DNA of 64,000 nucleotides, taken from AP-15 sp963700195. Lineage in GTDB: Bacteria > Pseudomonadota > Alphaproteobacteria > ATCC43930 > CGMCC-115725. The notes under the pieces were generated by a model, which was not told the origin of the DNA, searched no databases, and saw only the letters and a program-made list of their open reading frames with translations. Below are positions 40,059 through 49,481 of this stretch, one piece after another. The stretch is taken from assembly GCA_963700195.1 (NCBI GenBank), contig CAVOWQ010000045.1, positions 24,464 to 88,463 of the forward strand. Direction: 5' to 3'. The first letter of the stretch is position 1, and every line of letters begins with the position of its first letter. A program made the position numbers and the translations under genes.

Positions 40059-41797
40059 CTAGCGCCACAGATTTGTTCGGGCGAGATCGATAAGCTCGTC
40101 GCCGCGGCCGCTCATCACCGCCTTCACCATGTAGAGCGTGAAGCCCTTGGCCATCTCCAAAGTGACGGCAGGCGGCATGGCGAGCTCGGTCCGGTTCACA
40201 ACGGCATCGATCAGGACCGGCCCGTCATGGTTCAGTGCCGCAGCAATGCCGGCCTCGACCTCGCCCGGGTCCTCGAGCCTGATCCCGCGCACGCCGACGG
40301 CTTCGGCCATTGCCGCGAAGTTCGGGTTCTTGAACTCGGTGCCGAATGGGAGAAAACCGGTGGATTTCTGCTCCAGCTCAATGAAGCCGAGCGCGCCGTT
40401 GTTGAACACGACGACCTTCACCGGCAGGCCGAGCTGCACGAGGCTGAGGAAGTCGCCCATCAGCATGGCGAACCCGCCGTCGCCCGACAGCGAGATCACC
40501 TGCCGGCCGGGGAAGGCCGCCTGGGCGCCGATCGCCTGGCGCCATCGCGTTGGCCATCGAACCGTGCCAGAATGATCCGATGAGCCGCCGCTTGCCGTTC
40601 ATCGCCAGATAGCGCGCGGCCCACACCGTCGGCAGGCCGACATCGCAGGTGAAGACGGCGTCGGCTGCGGCGTGGTCGCTGATCGCCTTGGCGATCTGCT
40701 GCGGGTGGATCAGCCCCTTGCCGGGTGTGCCGACGGCCAGATCGTCGAGCGCCTTGCGCGCTTTGGCGTAGTGCTCGCCGCGCCTGCGTGAGATGCGTGC
40801 CGTCAGCTTTCTGCTCCAGCGCCGGCAGCAAGGCGGTGAGCGTTGCCTTTACGTCGCCGACGACGCCGAGATCGACCGGGGCGCGGCGTCCGATGTTTTC
40901 TGCCCTGATATCGACTTGCGCGATGCGCACGCCGCTTCCTTGCGGGTAGAACTGGCGGTACGGAAAATCGGTGCCGAGCATCAGCAGCACATCGCAGTCG
41001 AGCATGGCGTAGTAGCCGGACGAAAATCCGATCAGCCCTGTCATGCCGACATCGTAAGGGTTGTCCCACTCGACATATTCCTTGCCGCGCAGCGCATGAA
41101 CCATCGGCGCTTTGAGACGCTCGCCGAGCGCGAGAAGCTCGTTATGCGCACCGGCACAGCCCGAGCCGCACAGGATGGTAACTTGCCCCTCGCCGTTCAG
41201 CAGCGCCGCGAGCCGGTCGAGATCGCTCTTTTCGGGCGTCACCACCGGACTTCTCGGCAATAGGCCCGCGGTCTTCGGTGGCGGCGCGTCGGCGGCCGGC
41301 TGCAGCGCGACGTCGCCGGGAATCACCACCACCGAGACACCGCGCCGGCCGACCGCTTCGCGTATCGCGACTTCGAGCACCCGCGGCATCTGGTTGGAGC
41401 CGGAGATCAGCTCGCAATAGTGGCTGCACTCGCGGAACAGGTCCTGTGGGTGGGTTTCCTGAAAGTAGCCGGCGCCGATCTCGGCCGACGGGATCTGCGC
41501 AGCAATGGCGAGCACCGGCACGCGGGAGCGGTGACAGTCGAACAGACCGTTGATCAGGTGCAGATTACCCGGCCCGCAGCTCCCGGCACAAACAGCGAGC
41601 TCACCCGTCAGATGCGCCTCGGCGCCCGCCGCGAAGGCGGCAACCTCCTCGTGCCGGACATGCATCCATTCGATCTTGCGTTGGCGGCGAAGCGAGTCGG
41701 TCAGCCCATTGAGGCTGTCGCCGACAATGCCGTAGATCCGCCTGACACCCGCTGCGGCAAGGATTTCCGCGAACTGATCAGCTACCGTTTTTGGCAT
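40059..41797 (-). CDS. poxB: Pyruvate:quinone dehydrogenase (PoxB-like), frameshifted
   Basis: Thiamine-diphosphate/FAD enzyme. It starts MPKTVADQFAEILAAAGVRR. The catalytic Glu is in WMHVRHEEVAAFAAGAEAHL; LAVCAGSCGPGNLHLINGLF and ILCGSGCAGAHNELLALGER follow. In later frames come TVWAARYLAMNGKRRLIGSF, the Mg/TPP motif SGDGGFAMLMGDFLSLVQLG and VVVFNNGALGFIELEQKS. The C-terminus has KGFTLYMVKAVMSGRGDELI, resembling the lipid-binding tail region of PoxB. Shifts near 40790 and 40540 divide it. Closer to E. coli PoxB than the paralogue at 29614. Confidence 0.88.
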
Positions 41798-41845
41798 GTT
41801 TAGGCCCCTTCCGTTGGAAGAAGGCAGGATAGGCACCAAAAAAGC

Positions 41846-42076
41846 TTAGGACAAACACAGCAAATTCGGCCAGTTAAGCCTCGTAAAATCCGGTAAATCG
41901 GTGTGACTCTGAACTTGTGCTACCCAAGACCCGTCCTCCGATAATCTCATCAGCGGCCACACGCAGGTGGCGATTTCGGTTCGGGCCGCGATCGAAAGGC
42001 CGAGGCGTTCTACCGGGTCAAAATCCGCGACTTCGGGATTGTAGCGTCGCACGAGGATTGTGCCGTGCCTTGTCAA
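41846..42076 (-). CDS. Possible small protein, unrecognised
   Basis: A 76-residue frame starting at a TTG in the gap between poxB and the ABC importer. Its composition is protein-like (NPEVADFDPVERLGLSIAAR, then VWPLMRLSEDGSWVAQVQSH). It lacks a clear ribosome site and I do not recognise it. It may be chance; no other feature is visible in 41798-42125. Confidence 0.2.
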   Translation of the reverse strand: MTRHGTILVRRYNPEVADFDPVERLGLSIAARTEIATCVWPLMRLSEDGSWVAQVQSHTDLPDFTRLNWPNLLCLS

Positions 42077-42125
42077 GTATTTCCCGCTCTGCCAGGATCA
42101 TGGGAAAGCAGGAGAGGCCCAGAAG

Positions 42126-43472
42126 ATGACTCTGCTAGAGCGGCGGCTGCGGCGGCGGCAATTGTTGCGGGCGGGCGCCGCAGCGACGGGTTCGCTGCTG
42201 TTGCCGGGCCGAGCGCCGGCACAAGGCGGCGTCAAGCCGCTTTCCGGTATTACGCTGAACATCGCCTGCTGGAGCTCGCCCTACGCCAAGCTGCTGACCG
42301 ACTATGTGCCGCAGTTTGAAGAAGCGACCGGCGCCAAGGTCAATTACGAGACGCCGTCCTTCCCGATCTACAATCAGCGCATCGATGTCGAGCTGTCGAC
42401 CGGCGGTTCGTCCTACGATGTGCTCAATGTGACCTTCATCTATATCGGCCGCTGGATCGGCGCCGGCTGGTTCGTCCCGCTCGAGCCGTATCTCAAGGAC
42501 CTGCAGAAGACGCCGGCGGATTGGCAACCCGACGATTTCTTGCCGGGCGCGACTGCGGCATTCAGGGATGCATCCGGCAAGCTCTATGCGATCCCGTGGA
42601 CGGCCGACATCTATATGGCCGGGGCCGCACGCTACGATTTGTTCGAAAAGGCCGGCAAAACGATGCCCGACACCTTCGACGACGTAGCGGACACGATGAA
42701 GGCGGTTCACATGAAGGACGGGATCCCCGCCTTTCTCCCCGAGAACCATTACGGCTGGAGCTTTATTCCCTGGCTGCAGGGCTTTGGCGGCAATGTGTTC
42801 CGCGATCCGCCCGAGGATTTGACGCCGGTGCTCGACACGCCCGAGGCGATCGCTGCCGCCGACTTCTTTGCAAAGCTGCTCCGTGAGTACGGTCCCGACG
42901 GGGTGATCTCCTACACCTATGACCAGGTCGTCGCCACGCTCAAAGCCGGCCGCGCCAACTACTCGCCCAATGGCCAGATATTTCTGGTGCAGATGGGCGC
43001 CAAGGACAGCAAAGTCGCCAGTACCTGCAACTTCTCGATGTGCCCGGCCGGGCCGAAGGGCCGGTTTCCCGGCGTTGCGACGCATGGTTGGGGCATTCCG
43101 ACCGGCTCGAAGAACAAGGACGCCGCCTGGCAATTCATCACCTGGGCGATGTCGAAGCCAATCATCCGAAAAATGGTTGTGGAGCGCGGCTACAGCTCGA
43201 TCACCCGGCGCTCGCTGATCGACAGCCCGGAATTCCAAGGCAAGCTCACCGTCAACGGGCACGACATCGTCAAGATCTATCTCGACACGATCGCCCTCGG
43301 CGCACAGGGCTACATGAAATACCGGACGATCTACGTGTACCCGCAGGTCGACAAGCAGATCGACATCGCGATCCAGAATATCGCCTCGGGGCAGCTGTCG
43401 GCCACCGCGGCAATGAAGCAGGCGCAGCAGAACTCGCTGGCCGAGCTCAAGCGGGCGGGCATCAGACTTTAG
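42126..43472 (+). CDS. ABC transporter sugar-type substrate-binding protein
   Basis: Family-1 extracellular solute-binding protein, 448 residues. The N-terminal RRLRRRQLLRAGAAATGSLL is a twin-arginine signal (RRRQLLRAG). The mature part has NIACWSSPYAKLLTDYVPQF, SSYDVLNVTFIYIGRWIGAG, LYAIPWTADIYMAGAARYDL and GVATHGWGIPTGSKNKDAAW. ATG 42126 is preferred because it follows AGGAGAG and gives the signal peptide directly. First gene of a three-gene importer operon; ligand probably a sugar or polyol. Confidence 0.9.
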   Translation: MTLLERRLRRRQLLRAGAAATGSLLLPGRAPAQGGVKPLSGITLNIACWSSPYAKLLTDYVPQFEEATGAKVNYETPSFPIYNQRIDVELSTGGSSYDVLNVTFIYIGRWIGAGWFVPLEPYLKDLQKTPADWQPDDFLPGATAAFRDASGKLYAIPWTADIYMAGAARYDLFEKAGKTMPDTFDDVADTMKAVHMKDGIPAFLPENHYGWSFIPWLQGFGGNVFRDPPEDLTPVLDTPEAIAAADFFAKLLREYGPDGVISYTYDQVVATLKAGRANYSPNGQIFLVQMGAKDSKVASTCNFSMCPAGPKGRFPGVATHGWGIPTGSKNKDAAWQFITWAMSKPIIRKMVVERGYSSITRRSLIDSPEFQGKLTVNGHDIVKIYLDTIALGAQGYMKYRTIYVYPQVDKQIDIAIQNIASGQLSATAAMKQAQQNSLAELKRAGIRL

Positions 43473-43477
43473 GATCA

Positions 43478-44434
43478 GTGTTGGCGGCTCAGCCGAGCGC
43501 TATCGAACGGGCTGCCGGCAATCGCCGGCCGGCACGCAGAATCCTCCCGGATTGGCGGCGGGAGCAACGGCGCGCCTTCGCCCTCGGGCTCCTTCCCGCC
43601 CTCCTTGTCCTTATCGTAATAACCCTGGGACCGACAATTTACCTGGTCGTTACCAGCCTGACGCCGCTCGACCCGGTCCATCCGCACAGCGCCGCCGACT
43701 TCTCCGATCCGATCGGCAATTACCGCGCACTGATGGCCGACGGGCGATTTTTGAATTCGCTGGAGGTCCAGCTGAAATTGTCGGCTGCGACCGTCGTATT
43801 GCAACTGGCAGTGGGGCTCGGCGTCGCCTTGCTGCTCAATGCAGGCTCGCGCTTTCTCGAAGCGGTGCGCACCGCCTTCATCTTGCCGATGGTATTGCCG
43901 CCGATCGTCGTTGCCGTCGTTTGGAAGGTGATCTTCACCCCCGATGTCAGCCCGATGCATCGAACGCTTACCGCGGTCGGCCTGCCGCTGCACTCGCTGA
44001 TCGCCAACCCCGATACGGCGCTGGGGGCTATCGCCGTCGCCGACACCTGGGAATGGTTTCCGTTTACCATGCTGATGGTACTGGCGGCATTGCAGATGAT
44101 CCCTAGTGAGCCGATCGACGCCGCCCGGATCGATGGGGCCGGCCGCCTCGCATTGTTCCGCTATATCCTCTTCCCCTATATCCGCCCGACCCTCGTCGTC
44201 GCCGGCCTGTTTCGACTGATCGACAGCATCAAGGCATTCCCGCTGATTTACGTATTGACCAATGGAGGTCCCGGCACTGCGACCGAGGTGACCAATTACT
44301 ACGCCTTTGTCGAGTCGTTTAATTTCTCCTATTGGGGCTACGGCAGCGCGATCGCGACCTTGATGGTCGCCGGTGTATTGCTGTTGAGCTGGTTCATCGG
44401 CCGGCTTGGCGTCGAGGCGGAGCGCGATGAATAG
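43478..44434 (+). CDS. ABC transporter permease (sugar type, first)
   Basis: 318-residue inner-membrane permease starting at GTG 43478, five bases after the binding-protein stop (TTG 43481 is the alternative). Hydrophobic helices include FALGLLPALLVLIVITLGPT. The EAA loop that docks the ATPase reads EPIDAARIDGAGRLALFRYI followed by LFPYIRPTL. FPLIYVLTNGGPGTATEV is a CUT1 family block. It overlaps the second permease by eight bases. Confidence 0.9.
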   Translation: MLAAQPSAIERAAGNRRPARRILPDWRREQRRAFALGLLPALLVLIVITLGPTIYLVVTSLTPLDPVHPHSAADFSDPIGNYRALMADGRFLNSLEVQLKLSAATVVLQLAVGLGVALLLNAGSRFLEAVRTAFILPMVLPPIVVAVVWKVIFTPDVSPMHRTLTAVGLPLHSLIANPDTALGAIAVADTWEWFPFTMLMVLAALQMIPSEPIDAARIDGAGRLALFRYILFPYIRPTLVVAGLFRLIDSIKAFPLIYVLTNGGPGTATEVTNYYAFVESFNFSYWGYGSAIATLMVAGVLLLSWFIGRLGVEAERDE

Positions 44435-45233
44435 CGAGCGCGTCGCCGTGCACGGGGCGGCGATGCTGCTGCTGGTGCTCGTGCTGTTCCCGGCACTGTG
44501 GATGCTGCAATTGTCGTTTCGCGCCGGCGGCGACATTTTTGATCTGAGTTTCACCTTTACGCCGACTTTCGACAATTATCGGGCATTGTGGACCGGACTG
44601 TTTCCCGGCTCGTTCAGTAACAGCATCGTTGTCAGCCTCGCTGCCACGGGTCTGTCGCTGTTGCTCGGCGTTCCAGCCGCCTATGCACTGTCGCGCTGCC
44701 GTTTTCGAGCACGCCGTTCTATCGCATTGTGGATCCTGGCGACGCGCATGGCGCCACCCGTCGCCTTCACGATACCCTTCTTTCTCGCTTACCGGTTCCT
44801 TGGGCTGATCGACAGCCGCACCGGGCTCGTCGTGATCTATTTGACCTTCAACCTCGCGCTCGTCGTCTGGATGATGCGGAATTTCTTCGACGGCGTGCCG
44901 CGCGCCCTCGAAGAGGCCGCCTGGATCGACGGTTGCGGGGTGTGGAGCGGGTTCCGTCTGATCGCCCTGCCGCTCGCCGCGCCGGGCTTGGCGGCGACCG
45001 GGGTATTGTGCTTCATTCTGTCGTGGAACGATTTCTTCTATGCGCTGATCCTGACGCGCACCAAGGCGATGACGGCGCCGGTTGCGATCGTCAATTTCAT
45101 GCAGTACGAGGGCTGGGAGTGGGGCAAGATCGCGGCCGGCGGAACCCTGGTCATGCTGCCGGTCGTGGTCTTCAGCGTCGTCGTGCGCCGCTATCTCGTA
45201 CGCGGGCTGACTGCCGGTGGGGTCAAGGAGTAA
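44427..45233 (+). CDS. ABC transporter permease (sugar type, second)
   Basis: 268 residues beginning MNSERVAVHGAAMLLLVLVL. Its EAA loop is LEEAAWIDGCGVWSGFRLIA then LPLAAPGL, and SWNDFFYALILTRTKAMTAP is the CUT1 second-permease block. Partner of the preceding permease, forming the heterodimeric channel. No ATP-binding subunit follows; the next gene is on the opposite strand. The importer must borrow an ATPase encoded elsewhere, as CUT1 systems often do. Confidence 0.9.
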   Translation: MNSERVAVHGAAMLLLVLVLFPALWMLQLSFRAGGDIFDLSFTFTPTFDNYRALWTGLFPGSFSNSIVVSLAATGLSLLLGVPAAYALSRCRFRARRSIALWILATRMAPPVAFTIPFFLAYRFLGLIDSRTGLVVIYLTFNLALVVWMMRNFFDGVPRALEEAAWIDGCGVWSGFRLIALPLAAPGLAATGVLCFILSWNDFFYALILTRTKAMTAPVAIVNFMQYEGWEWGKIAAGGTLVMLPVVVFSVVVRRYLVRGLTAGGVKE

Positions 45234-45316
45234 TTCAACTGGAATCGTACACCAGCTCCCGTCGCCGATGACGGAAATTCTTGCCCAACCTCAGGGCTAA
45301 TTCCGCCCTACGACTG

Positions 45317-46411
45317 TTACTCGAACCTTACCTCGCGACGATTGTTCGAAGCCTGCTTGATGGCATCGACCAGGCGGTGCAGGTCGACGGCGGTCTCGAA
45401 GGTTGGTTGGTGGCTTTCGCCGTCGCGGATCGCCCGGGCGAACTGCGTGTACATTTGGCCGACATTGATGGCTTCGCCTGACGGCGTACCGGGCGCGGCG
45501 AAGGTGAAGCGTTGTGGCACCGGCATCGGCGCGAGCATGTTGCCGCCCTTGGCCCCGTGGAGGAAAACCTCGGTCAACTGCGGCAAATCCTTGCCCGTTG
45601 CGACCAAGGTCCCGTCGCGGCCGTAAATTTCCATGCGATAGTCGCTGCCGGCGAATGGAATGGCGCCGATATGCACGGACGCTACGGCGCCACTCGCCAG
45701 CCGGCCGCTGAGTAGCACGTTGTCGGGCGAGGTGACGTCGAGCCATCTATTGGTGCCGGTGTCGAGCCACTGCTTCGCCTGGGTCGCCACCACGGCCGAA
45801 AGCCGGCGGAAGTCGCCCGTGACAAAGCGCATTGCATCGACAGTGTGGCCATTGGCGATGGTCAATGTATTCGCGCCGAGCTCGGCGTCGCGTTGCCAGG
45901 TGCGGTGCGAGGGTCGGGACAAGACGCCCTCGCGCAGCAGGCTGACATGGACGGCCATCACCTCGCCGACAAAGCCGGCCTCGACCAGTTCCTTCATGTG
46001 CATCACGGCGGGATTGACGCGGGCCTGCAGTCCGACCGCGGTGACGAGCCCGCCCTCCTTGGCGAGTGCCGCCAGTTCCACGGCCTCTGCAGTCGTTCGT
46101 CCGAGCGGCCATTCGCAATAGACATGCTTGCCCGCCTCCAATGCCGCCTTGGCCGGTGCGTAATGCGACGGTACGCGCACGACGATGGCGACCGCGTCGA
46201 CCTCCGGTGAGGCGATCATCTTGCGCCAGTCGTCGAAGGCCAGCCGGGCGCCCCAAGTCCGGCGCGCCGCTTCGGCGCTGTCGGCTCGGGTGGTGCACAC
46301 CGCGGTCAACTCCACATCCGAGCTGGCCCGCACCGCCGGCAGGTGGGACCGCGCCGACCAGGTGCCGGTGACGCTGGCACCGAGCAGGCCCAGCCTAATT
46401 TTGCCCGCCAT
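45317..46411 (-). CDS. Gfo/Idh/MocA family oxidoreductase
   Basis: 364-residue NAD(P)-dependent dehydrogenase acting on sugars or polyols. The Rossmann loop is IRLGLLGASVTGTWSARSHL at the N-terminus. The cofactor/substrate motif AGKHVYCEWPLGRTTAEA holds Glu-Trp-Pro in place of the usual EKP, so the canonical Lys of that motif is not conserved. ANGHTVDAMRFVTGDF has the His and Asp expected of the GxxxxDxxxxH-like catalytic region. ATG 46411 gives the family N-terminus. It is divergent from an MFS transporter and next to the sugar-type importer. Confidence 0.85.
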   Translation of the reverse strand: MAGKIRLGLLGASVTGTWSARSHLPAVRASSDVELTAVCTTRADSAEAARRTWGARLAFDDWRKMIASPEVDAVAIVVRVPSHYAPAKAALEAGKHVYCEWPLGRTTAEAVELAALAKEGGLVTAVGLQARVNPAVMHMKELVEAGFVGEVMAVHVSLLREGVLSRPSHRTWQRDAELGANTLTIANGHTVDAMRFVTGDFRRLSAVVATQAKQWLDTGTNRWLDVTSPDNVLLSGRLASGAVASVHIGAIPFAGSDYRMEIYGRDGTLVATGKDLPQLTEVFLHGAKGGNMLAPMPVPQRFTFAAPGTPSGEAINVGQMYTQFARAIRDGESHQPTFETAVDLHRLVDAIKQASNNRREVRFE

Positions 46412-46554
46412 ATCGCTTCCTCCCAAGCAATGACCCTCGATGATGCCAGACCACTGGCAGCAGTTAACCACTGGCGGCCGGCAAATCGCGGGTTAGTATG
46501 ATGCAAAGCGGCCCGGTTGCGAAGACGCGCCGCCACGAAGCGAGGAGCGCATAG

Positions 46555-47850
46555 ATGAAGACGACGCGGCGCCGGTACTGGGTTTTTTTCCTGCTCTTCC
46601 TGTTCAACCTGATCGCCTATGTCGATCGGGTCAACATGTCGGTCGCCGGCAAGCCGATCGCGCAGGAATTCGGTTTGTCGCCGGTGGCGCTCGGCTACCT
46701 GTTCTCCTCCTTCCTGTGGGCCTATGTGCTGATGATGCTGCCGGGCGGGCGGCTGATCGACCGCTGGGGCGCGCATGTCGTCGCGTCGGCCGCGACGGCG
46801 GTGTGGTCGGCGGCGCAGATGGCGACCGGCGTGGCTTCGAGCTTCGCGGCGATGCTGCTGACGCGCCTGGGGCTCGGGGTCGGCGAGGCCCCGTTCGCGC
46901 CGGTCACCTACCGCAGCGTCCGCACCTGGGCGCCATATACCGAGCGCGGCACCGCAATCGGCGCCATATCGGCCGGCTCCAGCTTGGGGTTGGCCCTTGG
47001 CGCGCCATTTGTGGCGTGGCTGATCGAGGTGGCGTCGTGGCGCTGGTCGTTCATCATCACCGGCGCGATCGGGTTCGGCTGGGTCGCACTTTGGTCGGCC
47101 GTCGTTTCGACGCCGGAAAAGACGCGGTGGCTGCCGCACTCGGAGCGGCAGCGAATCTTCGCCACGCGTGACGCCGGGGTCGAGCCGCCGAGCCATGACG
47201 GGGTGGGCTATCTCGGCCTCATTCGCTGCCCGGCGATGTGGGGCCTCTTCGTCTCGCAGGGCTGCCTCGTCTATTCGGTCTATCTCTACATGACGTGGCT
47301 CCCCAACTACCTGCAGACCGCGCGCGGACTGTCGCTGGTCGGGTCGGGCGTCTTCACGTCGATCCCGTTTTTTGCCGCCTCGGTCGTCAATATCATCGCG
47401 AATTGGTGCGGCGACAGATTGCTGTCCGGCGACGCCGTGCGCGCCGGCAAGCGCCGGTATCTGGTTGCACTGTGCCTGCTCCTGACGGCGGCCGGCTTGC
47501 TGATCCCGGTCGCGCAATCGCTCGCCGCCGTCGTCGTTCTGGTTTCGATCGCGGCCTCGTTCGGCAATGTCGGCCCGGCCGCGAATGGGGCGCTGGTCAG
47601 CGACCTGCTGCGGTCGCCTGCCGATGCCGGCCGCGCCTTTGCGTTTCTGGTGCTCGGCGGAAACACCTTTGGGCTGCTCGCGCCAATCGTGACCGGCTAT
47701 CTCGTCGAGGCCACCGGCAACTTCAACTCCGCCTTCATTCTGGCGGGCGCTCTGGCGCTGATCGGCGCAGTCGTGACCCTCGCTCTCGCCCGCACCCCGA
47801 TCGGTGAGGTCCGGGCGCCCGCCGCGGCGCACCCAAGGCTCGCGGACTGA
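46555..47850 (+). CDS. MFS transporter, anion:cation symporter type
   Basis: 431-residue 12-helix carrier. It starts MKTTRRRYWVFFLLFLFNLI after GAGGAGCG. The ACS-family signature NLIAYVDRVNMSVAGKPIAQ is followed by the loop GGRLIDRWGAHVVASAATA, then LTRLGLGVGEAPFAPVTY. This group moves organic anions such as hexuronates, galactonate and phthalate. With the adjacent Gfo/Idh enzyme it suggests uptake and oxidation of a sugar acid, which is inference. Frame intact. Confidence 0.9.
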   Translation: MKTTRRRYWVFFLLFLFNLIAYVDRVNMSVAGKPIAQEFGLSPVALGYLFSSFLWAYVLMMLPGGRLIDRWGAHVVASAATAVWSAAQMATGVASSFAAMLLTRLGLGVGEAPFAPVTYRSVRTWAPYTERGTAIGAISAGSSLGLALGAPFVAWLIEVASWRWSFIITGAIGFGWVALWSAVVSTPEKTRWLPHSERQRIFATRDAGVEPPSHDGVGYLGLIRCPAMWGLFVSQGCLVYSVYLYMTWLPNYLQTARGLSLVGSGVFTSIPFFAASVVNIIANWCGDRLLSGDAVRAGKRRYLVALCLLLTAAGLLIPVAQSLAAVVVLVSIAASFGNVGPAANGALVSDLLRSPADAGRAFAFLVLGGNTFGLLAPIVTGYLVEATGNFNSAFILAGALALIGAVVTLALARTPIGEVRAPAAAHPRLAD

Positions 47851-47862
47851 GGAACTCGGTCG

Positions 47863-48642
47863 CTACCGTGGAAGTGTGGTGAGGAGATAGGCGGCCGCAC
47901 TCAGCGCGGTTATCCAGAAGCTGGTCGGCCAGTCGGTGTAGAAGGCGAGGGTGATGCCGAGCCAAGCCTCGAAGAGCGCCAGAATTCCCGAGAGCAGGAC
48001 GCCGGTCGCCACACCGCTGGTCAATCGCTGAGCGGCCGCCGCGGGGCCGACCATCAGCGCGAATACCAGCAACACTCCGACGATTTGCGCGCATTCGGCC
48101 GTCGTCAACGCGACGATCGCCAGAAACAGTACGGAATAGAGGCGCAGCGAGACGCCCTTTGCTTCGGCCAGCTCGGGTTGCAACGTCGCGAAAAGCAGGG
48201 GGCGGGAGATGATGGCGAGGGTTCCAAGGCTCACCGCACCGAGCGCGAGCAATGTCCAGACCGTACGGAGATCGACGGCCAATACGTTGCCGAACAGCAG
48301 TGTCGTCGCCTGCGTCGCGAACGCAGTATAAAAATGCAGGAACAGCAGGCCGAGACCGAGCGACAAGGCGAGCACCAGACCGATCGCCACGTCCCGCTGG
48401 GCCAGCCGCTCGCCCAAGGACCCCATGCCGATCCCGGCGGCCAATGTCATCAGCACCAAGCCCCAGAGCGGGGCGACGCCGACGAGGACGGCCCCGGTGG
48501 CGCCGGTGAATCCGACATGCGCCAGGGCATGTCCGGCAAATGTCTGGCCGCGCAGCACCAAGAAGTAGCCGACGATGCCCGCGACGATCGCGACGACAGT
48601 TGCTGCCGCGAAGGCGTTGCGCATGAAATCGTATTCGAACAT
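47863..48642 (-). CDS. znuB: Zinc/manganese ABC transporter permease
   Basis: 259-residue ABC-3 family permease with about eight helices. FLVLRGQTFAGHALAHVGFT with GATGAVLVG near the N-terminus, IISRPLLFATLQPELAEAKG and AECAQIVGVLLVFALMVGPA are conserved blocks of ZnuB-type permeases. Third gene of a minus-strand znuA-znuC-znuB operon, starting 14 bases after the ATPase stop. Frame intact. Confidence 0.88.
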   Translation of the reverse strand: MFEYDFMRNAFAAATVVAIVAGIVGYFLVLRGQTFAGHALAHVGFTGATGAVLVGVAPLWGLVLMTLAAGIGMGSLGERLAQRDVAIGLVLALSLGLGLLFLHFYTAFATQATTLLFGNVLAVDLRTVWTLLALGAVSLGTLAIISRPLLFATLQPELAEAKGVSLRLYSVLFLAIVALTTAECAQIVGVLLVFALMVGPAAAAQRLTSGVATGVLLSGILALFEAWLGITLAFYTDWPTSFWITALSAAAYLLTTLPR

Positions 48643-48656
48643 TGCCCGGCGCGCAG

Positions 48657-49481
48657 CTAGCGGGAGGTGTATTGGTGCGAATGCGCATGATCGTGCTGAT
48701 GGGCGTCACGCTCCACATCGTGGCTGCCGGACATGATGAAGATGCGGTCCTTGAGGCGCACGACGTCGATCTGCGGATCCATAAAGCTCCGACAGTACGG
48801 GTCCGGTGATCACCTCGTCGACCGTGCCGAGGGCGGCATGGCCATTGCCCAGATAAAGCACCCGGTCGAGAGCGCCGAGCAGCGGGTTCAGCTCATGAGC
48901 GCTGAACAGCACAGCGATCCCGAGCTCGCTCTGAAGCGATTGCGCCAGCTCCACCACCTCGCGCTGATGGTGCGGATCGAGGCTGATGAGCGGCTCGTCG
49001 AGCAGCAGCAGCCGCGGCCGGCCGATCAATGCCTGGGCCAGCAGCAAGCGCTGGCGCTCGCCACCCGAGATCTCGGCGATCGGGCGCCGCGCCAACCCGC
49101 GTGAACCAACGAGATCGAGCACGCGGTCGACTTCCGCCCGGCCCGCCTTGCCCGGAATTGGCAGGCCGAGGCGGTGGCCGTTCACGACAGCGGCCACGAA
49201 ATCCCAGCCGCTCAGCCGCATTTCCGCCACCCCGCCGCGAACTTGCGGCATATAGCCGACGGCAGGATTTCCGCGCGTCGCGGGCTGGCCCGAGGACGCG
49301 AATAGCGCCTCGGCTGGGCGGCACCAGACCGAGGACGGCGCGCATCAGCGTGGTTTTGCCGGAGCCGTTCGGTCCCAGCACGCCGACAAACTCGCGCGGC
49401 GCTATATTCCAGGTTTACGCGGTCCAGCACGATGCGACCGCCGAGCGTCAGGCAGACATTGCGAAATTCGATTGCGTTCAT
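48657..49481 (-). CDS. znuC: Zinc/manganese ABC transporter ATPase, multiply frameshifted
   Basis: ATP-binding subunit starting MNAIEFRNVCLTLGGRIVLD. The Walker A is in a second frame (LGPNGSGKTTLMRAVLGLVP), then comes a Q-loop region (PQVRGGVAEMRLSGWDFVAA). The signature IAEISGGERQRLLLAQALIG, Walker B RPRLLLLDEPLISLDPHHQR and H-loop FSAHELN are in the third. After another shift near 48795 the natural C-terminus reads ERDAHQHDHAHSHQYTSR, a His-rich tail that suits a zinc importer. At least three indels. Its ATG overlaps the znuA stop (ATGA). Confidence 0.85.

Noticed and set aside
42135..44575. Long minus-strand frames opposite the ABC importer genes
   Set aside because: Arg/Asp/Gln-rich shadows of the plus-strand binding protein and permease; no domain seen.
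46306..47832. 508-codon minus-strand frame opposite the MFS gene
   Set aside because: Low-complexity Arg/Asp/Gln composition typical of antisense of a membrane-protein gene.
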